From: Trichostrongylus colubriformis
Lineage: Eukaryota; Nematoda; Chromadorea; Rhabditida; Trichostrongylidae
Assembly (NCBI GenBank): GCA_963978905.1
Contig: OZ022260.1
Span: 9,785,725-9,849,724 of the forward strand
Length of the DNA stretch: 64,000 nucleotides
Direction of reading: 5' to 3'
The translations under genes were made by a program, and so were the position numbers. Under the pieces are notes generated by a model. That model worked only from the letters and a program-made list of their open reading frames with translations. It was not told the origin of the DNA and did no database searches. Numbering within the stretch: position 1 is the stretch's first letter; every line of letters begins with the position of its first letter. This document shows positions 1-9,360 of the stretch, in pieces.

Positions 1-560
1 ATGCAGTTGGTCAATTTGGGTATCCTGCAACAAGAAATTCCTTCAAGAACTTTGGTCTACGTGAAGAAATTTGCTGGAAAACACCTTAAGGGATGAGTTT
101 AACCGGCCATGGAAAATTAAAGTGAATGTGCGAAGTGCAACATCAGCAGCAGAAAAGAAACGGATTTGAACGGTCAAAACCCGGAAAGTAAGACCTCCTT
201 CTCACGATCGAGAACGTCTTTCGCGTCCTCTGCATCGCTGAAAGGATTGATGCAGACGACTAGGGGCTAATCTAGCTAGCCATGAAGTTCGCCTCTCAAT
301 ATAAAGCCAATCGATCATTAGAAGTCGTACAACCGGAACGCATCCAAAGAGGTTGCGACGAAAATCACAATGAGCGCTTTTTAACGCAAGTTTCGCCACA
401 GATCATCTCTTCCAAACCCACCATTTATTCACACAGGAAATGGTGTTTCAGTTTTGATTTCCGTCAGCCATCACCTCGCATTGATGCTAGACCTTCCTCA
501 ACCTAACAATTGAACTCACCAGCTTTTTCTTGATCATGTCTGATTCGTGTGGAGCTGTTT
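1..560. other. Left edge, no confident gene
   Basis: An ATG-initiated frame of 31 codons opens at base 1 and stops at base 96; it may be the end of an exon entering from the left, but no donor or family resemblance supports it. About 195-425 resembles a dispersed repeat seen again near 26400-26560, 28680-28870 and 34740-34960, with shared blocks around the words gatgcagac and cgccacagatcatct. Confidence 0.3.
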
Positions 561-599
561 TCGCATGCAACTGACATTGAAGGCTATGTACCTGTAAAT

Positions 600-1230
600 A
601 AATACTCATATTACCCATAAAAATATGATTAGTGAAATAAAAAATTTCATAAATAAAAAATAAAATTTCATAGGAAGAATAGAAATTTTATTGGAATGCC
701 TTCTGCAAGCCATACACTCCATGAAGGTAGATGCAGTTACTGGGAACAAATGAAAAATTGAAAAAAAAATCGTTCAATACGTATAAGGCCTACTCATTGA
801 TCCTTGGTAGTAATACTCCTCAGGGCCAGTCTAGACAACAGTAGACATATATTCTTCTCCATTCCTACTTCCACGGATTAATTACGACAGCCAGTTTTTA
901 TAACTCGTTAGTAGGTCATATTAGGTTGTTGGGAGAATTCTTGCGGTTTTGACCCCTTACTTGAAATGCGCATATCTCGGCTCATACAAAACTTTATAAA
1001 TCGAAATGACAGTCGTGGGGATCGACATATTTTGCCAGCATGACTCAAGCTTGCTTGTTCCGACTATCCAGAATTTTTGAGATCTAGAGCGATGAATTCC
1101 TTAGAGACAGTGATAGGACTAATAAGGGTGATAAGAAATCCCTGAAAGATGTCATTCACTTGATAACTACGGGTCTAGGCAGCTTTTCTGCAGCGAAATC
1201 CCCCGCGAAAACAGCGATCATCAATGCTAA
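600..1230. other. AT-rich intergenic stretch with one dispersed repeat
   Basis: No coding pattern is visible. About 1110-1212 recurs as a direct, diverged copy at 4092-4190; both read through gggtgataag, cctgaaa and tctgcagcgaaat. It is probably a transposon fragment, family unknown. Confidence 0.4.
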
Positions 1231-1234
1231 CTTA

Positions 1235-1904
1235 GGCATTGTTCAGAGTTCACGATTCAGGCGGAAGGAAAAAGATACATATTGATCGAGTGATTCAGGC
1301 GATCGCGCGATCGCGTGGATCGCGCGATTGCGTGGATCGCGCGATTCAGGCGGAAAAGAAGAGGTATATATTGATTAAAGGAATCGTCCACGGAAAATGA
1401 GTTTTTGTGTTACCCATATGTTTATGTTGTATTTACCTAAAGTAGGCCTCATGCAAAGTTTCACCCGAAAAAATGTGAATCTGGCTGAGATACAGCACCA
1501 CAAAGTGCGGTCCCAGTGGGCGGGGCCTCCGTGTAAAAGCCTCGTCCCGTCTTCCGCCGCCGTTGGGAACGGAGAGTAGGACTGTTTACGTAACCTTCTG
1601 TTCTCCCAATGCGTCTCTGACCACGGCGGACGCGGTACGAGGCTTTTACACGGAGGCCCCGCCCACTGGGACCGCACTTTGTGGTGCTGTATCTCAGCCA
1701 GATTCACATTTTTTCGCGTGAAATTTTGTATGAGGCCAACATTAGGCAAATACAACATAAATACATGGGTAACACAAAAACGCATTTTCCGTGGACGATT
1801 CCTTTAAGTGATTCAGGCAATGGCGCAATCTACGCGATCGCCTGAATCACTTAATTAATATATACCTTTTCTTTCTGCCTGAATCGTGAACTTGAACAAT
1901 GCCT
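1235..1904. mobile_element. GC-dinucleotide-rich TIR element (MITE), host of a nested MITE
   Basis: The left end reads ggcattgttcagagttcacg and the right end is its inverted counterpart ending gaacaatgcc. The interior is made of gattcaggcgatcgcgcgatt-like words. Related copies lie at 9624-10020, 12845-12985, 34165-34385, 44650-44750 and 45092-45199. It is a short non-autonomous inverted-repeat element; no transposase is present. It is interrupted at 1375-1807 by a second MITE. Confidence 0.7.
1379..1803. mobile_element. TTAA-flanked foldback MITE, nested copy
   Basis: This is an almost full-length imperfect palindrome of 425 bp. Both ends read AGGAATCGTCC... inverted, and both are bordered by TTAA (1375-1378 and 1804-1807). 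Removing the element and one TTAA rejoins the host repeat in the same word order as its neighbouring unit (attga-TCGA-gtgatt versus attga-TTAA-gtgatt), so the empty site can be seen. TTAA targets are typical of piggyBac-type elements; a TA duplication read within TTAA cannot be excluded. Other copies: 10581-12569 and 27709-28114, with half copies near 31790-31950 and 41640-41862. Confidence 0.8.
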
Positions 1905-1989
1905 TATCCATCCAACTTGTCGAAAACCAGATAGTGTTATCATTGCTTCCGCCCACGTTGCAAAACACCTCCAGTATATAAGCCCCCAG

Positions 1990-2203
1990 TGCTGGTGTGG
2001 TAGCATTTTTTGACTTCGACTCAAACTCTTCGGAAGCGGATTTCAAGCAAAGTGAGCAGCGGACGCAGGAGCAGTGCGAGCAAGTGAAGGAGATGGAGGA
2101 CTACTTCGCAGGATGTCTAAACAGTGGATTCCCCCGTGAAGACAGCCACACATCGATGCGACAGAAGGAATCAATGCCTGAGAAATACCCGTCAGGCCTT
2201 TGA
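1990..2203 (+). CDS. Candidate terminal exon, unknown protein
   Basis: A frame opens just after a possible CCCAG acceptor and runs to a TGA at 2201-2203. It is acidic and glutamine/glutamate-rich (EADFKQSEQRTQEQCEQ within it) with a purine-any-pyrimidine codon pattern suggesting real coding use. No family is recognised. It ends about 130 bp before the start codon of the TIL gene, so it could be the last exon of an upstream gene on the same strand. No upstream exon was found and the acceptor choice is uncertain, so this is a weak call. Confidence 0.3.
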
Positions 2204-2336
2204 TACTGGTCCTTTCAAGGTGTTCTGCACTGCACCTCCACAGGGGATACTTCCGAAGATGTCCATCCATCTCATTCCTTATTGCTCGTTTATGCACATC
2301 ACTAAGATGCTTCCATTTAACAGCATTTTTAGAAAA

Positions 2337-3064
2337 ATGAAGAAAACGGTGTTCATACTCATGCTGATTCTTAGCATTGCACTTGCTAATAAGGGTAAGT
2401 TCTCGAAAATTCATAGCTGACCATGTCACTCACAAGATTCCTTCACATAGTTTCAGTATAACCGAAAGTGGAGCGATGAAAAACAGGCGGCATCACGTAT
2501 GATCCGGCTAGCAGACCTGGCTTTAGCCAGCTGAATCTTCTAGCTGACCTACCGGGGCGAGGCAACTGATACCAGACTCCTAGGGAACTGACACTCGAAA
2601 TAAGAATAAGTTTCACTGAGAATAATCTGAATTTTGAAGTGGCAAATCCTCGTATTGCCGCGTGTTTCCAGCTCTGACCCACATTGTGCCCGGGAAAGTC
2701 GCTCCGTCGCGGTGCACCTTCCTTGAATTTCATGCGAGCATATTGCTTTGCCCTCTTGAGCTGTGGACACAGTTTAACATCAGGAACATAGGGACCTGCA
2801 GCAGTGAAAGATTGCGAAGCCAAACGTCACAATTTCGTGCCACTTTCAAAGTCAAGAAATCAAGCTATCATTCTGTTCGAGATGACGTCATTTTCAGAAA
2901 AGAAGTGCGGTAAAAACGAAAAGTGGTACGCTTGCAAGCCATTCACCAAGTGCAACCGCAGTGGCTATCAAATGAACATATGCTTGGCCGGATGCTGGTG
3001 CAAGGATGGCTACAAGATGGATAAGACGCCAACCTGCGTGCCTGTCGGACCAAACTGCCAATAA
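2337..3064 (+). CDS. Secreted TIL-domain (trypsin-inhibitor-like) small protein, two exons
   Basis: Exon 1 (2337-2394) encodes an ATG start and a classic signal peptide (MKK, then a leucine/isoleucine-rich core ending IALA), with a GGTAAGT donor in phase 1. Exon 2 starts at 2898 after ATTTTCAG and stops at 3062-3064. The mature part is about 55 residues with eight cysteines, including the C-x3-C-W-C cluster and final C-x6-C spacing of TIL domains; classical TIL domains have ten cysteines, so this is a reduced form. TIL proteins of parasitic nematodes are usually secreted serine protease inhibitors, some acting as anticoagulants or gut protease inhibitors. Target and inhibitory activity cannot be told from sequence. 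The intron is about 500 bp. An AATAAA follows 22 bp after the stop. Confidence 0.85.
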
Positions 3065-3085
3065 TTTTGTTGAATGTTGGTTCCA

Positions 3086-3091
3086 AATAAA
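3086..3091 (+). terminator. Poly(A) signal of the TIL gene
   Basis: AATAAA lies 21 bp downstream of the TIL stop codon, the usual spacing for a nematode 3' UTR. Confidence 0.7.
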
Positions 3092-3292
3092 GAATTTTAG
3101 AAAGGAATTGTCAGCGACTCACTCAGTCTCTCACGTTTGCTTAGCAAAGTAAAACAATTCCATCCAGCAAATAGAAAAAAAACTTTGTTGTGTTCAAAGT
3201 GTGAGACAGAATAGGGTGATTTCACGTTGTGGCAAGTTCGAATACAAGTGAAAACCTTTGGCGCGATTGTGTAAACCCATACACCTAGCGTG

Positions 3293-3533
3293 GGGTGGGG
3301 TTCACGAGGTCGGATTTCCGCGCGGCCGCGCGCGATGAGCGGCACGACGGGTGCGAGTGCCAGTGGCAGGGCATGGCAGCCTTCAAGCGAGGCAGTGTGG
3401 CATGAGGGGAAAGCGCAGACGTGACGCAGTCACGCTCGGCCGGGCGACCAAGGGCAATCGATAGGACGAGTCGTACGGGGGCGCCGCGAGTGAAACGCCG
3501 CGAAGCGGAAGTTCGACCTCGTGGACCCCACCC
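3293..3533. mobile_element. MITE with 8-bp target duplication (hAT-like)
   Basis: The ends are inverted repeats (GGGTGGGGTTCACGAGGTCG and its near-exact counterpart). The element is bordered on both sides by CTAGCGTG (3285-3292 and 3534-3541), an 8-bp target-site duplication as made by hAT transposases. The interior is GC-rich, palindromic and non-coding. Confidence 0.75.
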
Positions 3534-3784
3534 CTAGCGTGCAGAGGATGCTTCCACGACTTCGATTCTACAGCAGATGATGGCAGATGTTCTTTCGTGT
3601 GAAAGAAGGAGGTGTTAAATTTAGCCTAGGGAAAGGTGGAGCTTCAACATGGGTGAAAGAAAGGGGCTTGATGAAAAAATCGCTCACTCAGAGCTTCTGT
3701 CCCATCCCTAGGCGTAGGCTGAAACTCACATCCTCTCGGCCACGTTTGCCAAATCTTTACGCCTTTGTGGGCAATGGTGCGCAA

Positions 3785-3955
3785 TCATAGAGCCGGTGCC
3801 GGCGTCAGTGCGCAAAGTATGAACGCGGCCTAACGCTACACACCCGCGCATTTCTGCACCTCCCCGTACAACTCTGCCTCGTTCCCTGTTAATGCAGTCA
3901 CGCCTGCCGGCGTATAGTATGAACGCGGCCAAAAGCCATACGGCAGGCACAGCCG
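3785..3955. repeat. Fragments of the 'tatgaacgcggcc' MITE family
   Basis: Two ends of the family reading agtatgaacgcggcc occur at about 3816-3833 and 3917-3931 with the GC-rich interior typical of copies at 21272-21451 and 39310-39480. It appears rearranged or truncated rather than intact. Confidence 0.5.
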
Positions 3956-4245
3956 AATGTCATGGTGAAGGCATTGCAGTTGGAGGAAGCGTCAGATAGC
4001 ACAGGCACGCTATGCAATAGCGAATCTCATTCATATCAACAAATCATCTGAACTCAAACAAAATAGATGGATATATGGAATCATTTGAAAACAGCGATAG
4101 GGTGATAAGGAAACCCTGAAAAATGTGATTCACTTGAAAACTAAGGATCTAGGAAGCCTATCTGCAGCGAAATGCCCCGCGAAGAAAGCACCCCTGAGTT
4201 GTGGCGGAGGCGGCCTTCTTAGCTCAGCCGCCTTTCTCATCCCGG

Positions 4246-4551
4246 TCAGCTTTCGTGGTGAAAACGTCCACCGGTCAGTAACAGAGACTGCAATGGATGA
4301 TGCAATCGTATCACCCCTACCACTGGCTTTATGTGTGGCTTAAGCATTGGGTCTTGGAGCGTGCCTCCAAAGAACATGTTCAGGCTCATGAAGAAATGGT
4401 AATCGGGGGTCAGATTGGATAAGTGTGGTAGGTCCCGCAGAGTTCCGTAGCCCCGCTCATCCAACTTTTTCAGGGTTAGCTCCTTACAGTATTTTCCAGC
4501 CGTGATAGTTTCGCCGGGATCCGCTAAGATATGTTGTATTGGACCAGCCAC
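4246..4551 (-). pseudogene. Mariner-family transposase relic
   Basis: The reading frame has the mariner C-terminal hallmarks in degraded form: an ITAGKYCKEL stretch, then LKKLDERGYGTL, then SNLTPDYHFFMSLNMFF, corresponding to the region around the last catalytic aspartate (normally P-D-L-x-P-x-D-Y-H-F-F). The segment between the second aspartate region and this block is missing and no start or terminal repeats are clear. Non-functional. Confidence 0.6.
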
Positions 4552-4559
4552 AGACTACC

Positions 4560-5700
4560 ATACCACCGCCATGCTGACGAAGCTGACCGCTGAGAACTTG
4601 ACCTTTATGCAACCATTGTGTAGATGGTCATCGATTCTCCTACAGACTCCTGTTCTCATCATATGTCACGATGGGGTAGAAATGTGCCGGAGAAGAAGGA
4701 AGTACGAGGCATGGTATGGAGCTGTCGCTTTTTCATTTCATTCTTGAGACTTTAGAGAAATTCAAAGATCATTTAAGTTCATAAACTCACTATATTTCAA
4801 TAGAGCGGAAAGCGACCTTCAAGATGATATAGGCAACATTGGGAAGGAGTCAAAAGAATAGTTCAGAAAGTGGAACATTCGGAACCGTAACAACTTTCCG
4901 AACAACTTAATAATAAAGCGCAACTATGGCCCAGGCAATTGACTCATTCCGTGGGGTTTCCGATTGTCAGCTTTTGTCCTCGAATTTCGAAATTTGGAGA
5001 AATCTAAGTCGGAACACTGTAATCAGTGTGCGAAGCCGATCTAGACAACTGTGAAATCTCGAGACGGGCCAGTTCCTCGGGTATGCTCGCGGCAACTCAA
5101 AATTTCCCCTGTGCATGTATCACAGAGAATCATCTGCGCCTTCTCACATCGGTGACGGAAAAAGCAAAAGATTGCCTCGGTCTTTAAATTGGGTCTGTGC
5201 AGTAAATGTGGTTAAGATAAGACGGCTTTTTACTTTTTCTGCATCACTGGAATGATGATGTTGATTGTAAGGACATCGAAGCTGTCCAGTTGTGATTACT
5301 ACTTCGCCCTTCACAGCTAATTGACCATCGGAAGCCGCACAACTCAAAGCCATTCAGACGACGCTTCGATAGAAATCCCAGAAGGCAAGTTTCGCAACAG
5401 ACCATATTTTTGAAAAACGGATTTTGATTTGCAGAGTGCATGTCCTTTCAGCACTTATTTCTCTCGTTACCCCTGACCGTGCTTCATCCAGATGAAAGCT
5501 GCGGGTCTAAGAAGACTATTTGTGGCGAATTTTCGGTGAAAAGAGCGCTCCCAGGCTCTGTAAAGGCCGTCTTCTTCAATAGCTGCGACTCATTCTGACA
5601 CGGCACGGCCCTTTCGCTAACAGAGCCCGTCTTCCATCGCAGTTACCCATGGGAAAAGGATCTTATTCCTCGGGTTTTTTCCGCTCACTTCACTTGTTGA
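4560..5700. other. Intergenic, no gene seen
   Basis: Several short frames on both strands lack splice sites or family resemblance. Nothing here can be supported as a gene. Confidence 0.4.
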
Positions 5701-5709
5701 ATTCTGTTA

Positions 5710-6602
5710 GGTTGATTCATAATAAATCGGACAAATTGACAAATTTTAATCATTGTTGTACAGCTTTCTAACGACAACTGGGATTCACTTGAAATATACT
5801 CCATCTTTATCGATCACCTTCTGCCACGGGTTAGGCTGATCATGGATGCCCTTGCTCCAGAAAGCCGGAGGCTGGAGCTCGAAGAAGTTGCCGAGTGCCG
5901 TCTTGAAGTCGTCGCGAGTTTTGAAGTATTTTTCGTCCAGGTGGCGTTGGCTGTGGGAGAAAAGGTGGAAATCTGAAGGGGCCAAGTCTGGGGAGTACGG
6001 TGGGTATAGAAGTACGGTCCAACTGTACGACAGCAGCTCGGCCTTGGTCGATCTTGCGAAGTGCGGTCTGTGGAAGTAGACACGTTGTCGTGCTGGAAGT
6101 AGACATGTGACCGCCGCCGTAGCGAACTTTGGACATTGGCCTTCAATTCTCGTAATTGACGAACGTAGACGTCGGCGGATACTGTGGTACCTTCATCGAG
6201 CAGCTCCCAGTACTCTACGCCGTGTACGCTCCACCAACCGCGGTTTTCGTCTGCGATGGAATAGTCGCCCGACGCAAACTTCGAATGCTACAACTACAGT
6301 GTACTTCTGCCGGGGGCATGCTCCTTGTGAACTTCTATCAGACGTCTGCCGATATCCGCGGGTTCCTGGCCAAATAGCGATATAAATAGTATGACGTTGC
6401 GGATGTGGTCTCTAGACGGCTTGAAATCGTGCGGCATGGTGGTGGAATGAAACTACTTTGGACTGATTATTTTATGCTATTTTGGAGAGCTTTTCATACT
6501 CATTCCAATGGTACCTCGCTCGTCCATTTTCGTTAAATCTTTGCTGAGTTATGATCTCTAGAAATCATCACTACCATTTGTCCGATTTATTATGAATCAA
6601 CC
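5710..6602 (-). mobile_element. Decayed mariner element with TIRs and TA duplication
   Basis: Inverted ends (GGTTGATTCATAATAAATCG and its counterpart) are bordered by TA on each side (5708-5709, 6603-6604). On the minus strand the last third encodes a mariner transposase C terminus, stop at 5785-5787, including PPYSPDLAPSDFHLF (third catalytic residue) and the closing WQKVIDKDGVYFK. Upstream frames are shifted and the element is about 900 bp rather than about 1.3 kb, so the transposase is broken and deleted. Confidence 0.85.
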
Positions 6603-6742
6603 TAATACTTGTTTCTTTACTTTCGCGCTAGTAGGCACCTGCAGTTTGTATTCAATTTTCTTTTATTATTCGATCTGACAACTTCTATAACTGCCTTTAA
6701 GAAGAAGGTAGAGCCTGAAGCGTCGAGAGAAAAAAGCCAGGA

Positions 6743-7648
6743 ATGGCTACGTATGTTCACGAAAGTCGGATCAAAGATACTTTGTTCGAAAACGATTTCA
6801 ATTCCCTGGCCTTCGATAACAGCTGTAAAGGGATCTACACGGATTATGAGGACCAGCTCGTATCCAGGCCAGCAAACGTTGGGGCAGAGGAGGTTTTTCA
6901 GGGAGAATTCAAACGCATGACAATTCGATAGCTCCTCGTAGCCCTTGCGAACCTGAAGCTCAAGATGCCGAGCTCACAAGCACAGATTTACCGGAAATGA
7001 ATGGAAAGTCATTTGTGTTCGCCGCCGTACAAGGAGATTGTTTCTCGGTCGTAAGCGTGGAAAGAAATAAGTGAAAGACCTGATCAAATGGGACACTGAA
7101 GTCTAAAGATTATCTATGAAAAAGTGATTGAAAAAGATTGAATATGAAATGGAAACAAAGTAAAAACAAAAAATGGATAGGAAATGGAAAGTAGAAAATC
7201 TGTAAATATGTATTATGGAAAAATTATATAAATTTCTGCGGCATAAACATAAGCATTGCAAGAGCAACTCGTTGAATTACCAAGGGATCAAAAGAGAAGC
7301 TCCTCTATACCTACTAGCAGATTCGACCACACTCCCGCTTTCTGCAGGGTTTCGAATTGAACGTTTACTATGCCCAACAGGCTACTATAAAGGCCTTGTA
7401 TGGTGGTTAAAAGCATCCACGGACATGAAGATTGTTTGATTAAGAGCCGTCATAATTCTTCCCTTTCACAAGCCTAACCAAGCAGTCCCAGCACCATTCG
7501 AAAATTGGGTGGAAACGAAAATTTCAACGAAAATACAGAAAGCAAACTCATAAACTCGCAAAACCCCACACCAATTACTCGTAGGTCAAGTTTCCAGGCC
7601 TTTTTCGGTGAACTTTTCGGATCCGAAGCCATTTTCAAGCTCTCTTAA
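6743..7648 (+). CDS. Candidate three-exon gene, unknown protein (~93 codons)
   Basis: Model: exon 1 6743-6824 (ATG, ends AGCT|GTAAAG, phase 1), exon 2 6902-7050 (after GGTTTTTCAG, ends GTC|GTAAGC, phase 0), exon 3 7598-7648 (after AGTTTCCAG, stop TAA). All phases agree and the first intron is 77 bp, a normal nematode size. The codon pattern is coding-like in both frames on either side of the first intron. Exon 2 contains TSTDLPEMNGKSFVFAAVQG; exon 3 ends AIFKLS. AATAAA follows at 7759. No family is recognised. A long antisense frame over 6620-6960 also stays open, so strand is likely but not certain. A second frame at 6609-6920 competes with exon 1. Confidence 0.42.
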
Positions 7649-7654
7649 TCTGTG

Positions 7655-8236
7655 CCTTCTTCTTTTGCTACTTCATCAACCCGTTACATCCGCATGAATT
7701 CTCTGCATTACATGCTCTTAACACGTCTGTCACCTATCACCAGTCACATACGATAGTAAATAAATAGTAGTAGTAAATCGCAAATAAATATTAGTTGCTT
7801 AATAAGTGCATAAAGGGGATGAACAGAGAAGATGGACGTATCGGGAGACCATCGTAGAGATCGGGTCGTTAAAGACACCGGAAGGAGGCAATTTTGGCTT
7901 ACAGTATCGGTTACGGTGGTTTGCAGCCCATTACTTTACTTACATGACGCCTTACCGAGACGTCGAGTGTAAACTCATCAATTTTTTATATTGTAATCAC
8001 TTTTTTCGCACTCTCTCGCTTATTCTCCCTTTCACCGTTTCACTTGTGCTGTGTGCTGTTCAAAATGTTGAACATAATCATAAATGAAATCAAATTCGCC
8101 CGACGCGACATCAATGACTGTGGTGTCAGTTCGCCTGAAGCGTGCAGCTCAAGGTGAAACGCACTAAAATCGCCATACCGCTCCAAACGCGCGTTTTTGA
8201 AAGCGCTTTCACATCGCTTCGGCTTTTTTGAGTTCA
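7655..8236. other. Intergenic, no gene seen
   Basis: AT-rich. The block 8090-8225 shares words such as gaagcgtgcag with 18830-18920 in inverted form, suggesting a dispersed short repeat. Confidence 0.35.
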
Positions 8237-8251
8237 TATGTTCGTTCACAA

Positions 8252-8553
8252 GGGCGGATGTGGTGTATGACAGGTGGCGCGCACCCCACTCTCATGGTGC
8301 GGGGATCAAATCCCGCATCAACGCCCGCCCAGGCCAACCAAGCCTTCCATCCCTGCGGGGTCGGTAAATTGGTACCAGACTCGTCTGGGAGGATAAAAGC
8401 ACTGACTTGCACATCGGCTGGCCACCGCAAGTCATTGTATAGGCCACATCACATTCACCAGCCATCACGATTCTGAATGGAACTAGTATGTGCGGCGCAT
8501 CCCACAGAAGGGATTGATTAACGCCAAAAACTTTATCCTTTATCCTTTAACTT
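8252..8553 (+). mobile_element. tRNA-derived SINE with 15-bp target-site duplication
   Basis: The head (8252-8326, 75 bp) can fold as a tRNA: GGGCG at the start pairs with CGCCC at the end, and a T-arm-like hairpin has stem GCGGG/CCCGC with a GATCAAAT loop as the pol III B box. The body continues to a (CTTTATC)n-type tail. The whole is flanked by identical TATGTTCGTTCACAA copies (8237-8251 and 8554-8568), the footprint of LINE-driven retroposition. A 3' fragment recurs at 28322-28405 and a 5' part at 43395-43530. Confidence 0.85.
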
Positions 8554-8569
8554 TATGTTCGTTCACAAC

Positions 8570-9360
8570 GGATAGATTTTCAAGGTAAGCTAAGAGAAAG
8601 GTTGGATCGGAGAGACCTAATCGAGCTTCAAAACTTCTCTCTATTCCCCTCCGAATTCAGACGTCTTATATTCATGACCCCACGAAGGGAATTGGACTGG
8701 TAGCAGTATATCATCTGCTTGAAGGACAATAGCCATTTTCGCCGAGATTATGGGCTTCACGTTCCTCAAGCAGTGATTAACGAGTTTTTCGTCGAAGCAA
8801 CAAGGAAATGGATGCATGCGGTGGAATCCCGGAAGCATCACGATTGGTGCAAAAAGGGTACAAGACATAATGCAAAAAATTTAAATAAAATGTGGTTAGG
8901 GAAAAAACAACAGCCCAGAGGTAAAGCAATTGACAGCTCCGCCCACTGGGGATAGCTCCAGCCACTCTTTCACCATCTTTCTATTGTGTCGAAGAGGTCG
9001 CTAACGAATCCATGGCCCTCCTCTCAGTCAATTAGTACTGCTGTCCAATTTTCATTTCAGACAGCCGGCTTTGAGTTAAATTTTGCGCGACCACTCTCAG
9101 TTTCTCCAATTCGTAAATGAGTGAGAAAAAATTGAACTTGACGAAGACTGTAAAGTAGTACTCCAGTTACATAGCAAATGGGACATCACAATGCAGGGAA
9201 AAATTGGAAATAAATATGAAGCAATGACTGTAAGCAATAATTCCACTAAATTTTGGAAAAGTATAAAAATTAGCTTAGAAATGCAAGAACTTCAAAATGT
9301 AAGTGGGATTTCCATTTATTATGATATGTCCCCAGCATAAAAATCTGTAAAATACCGAAC
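8570..9360. other. Intergenic or terminal intron of the GOPC-like gene, no exon found
   Basis: A search on the minus strand for the expected continuation (second coiled coil, PDZ) found no convincing exon here. A short plus-strand frame after TTTCATTTCAG at 9057 stops after 19 codons and is probably chance. Confidence 0.35.

Noticed and set aside
1375..1785. 136-codon minus ORF and its plus-strand mirror
   Set aside because: Both are readings of the two arms of a foldback MITE; the encoded peptides mirror each other.
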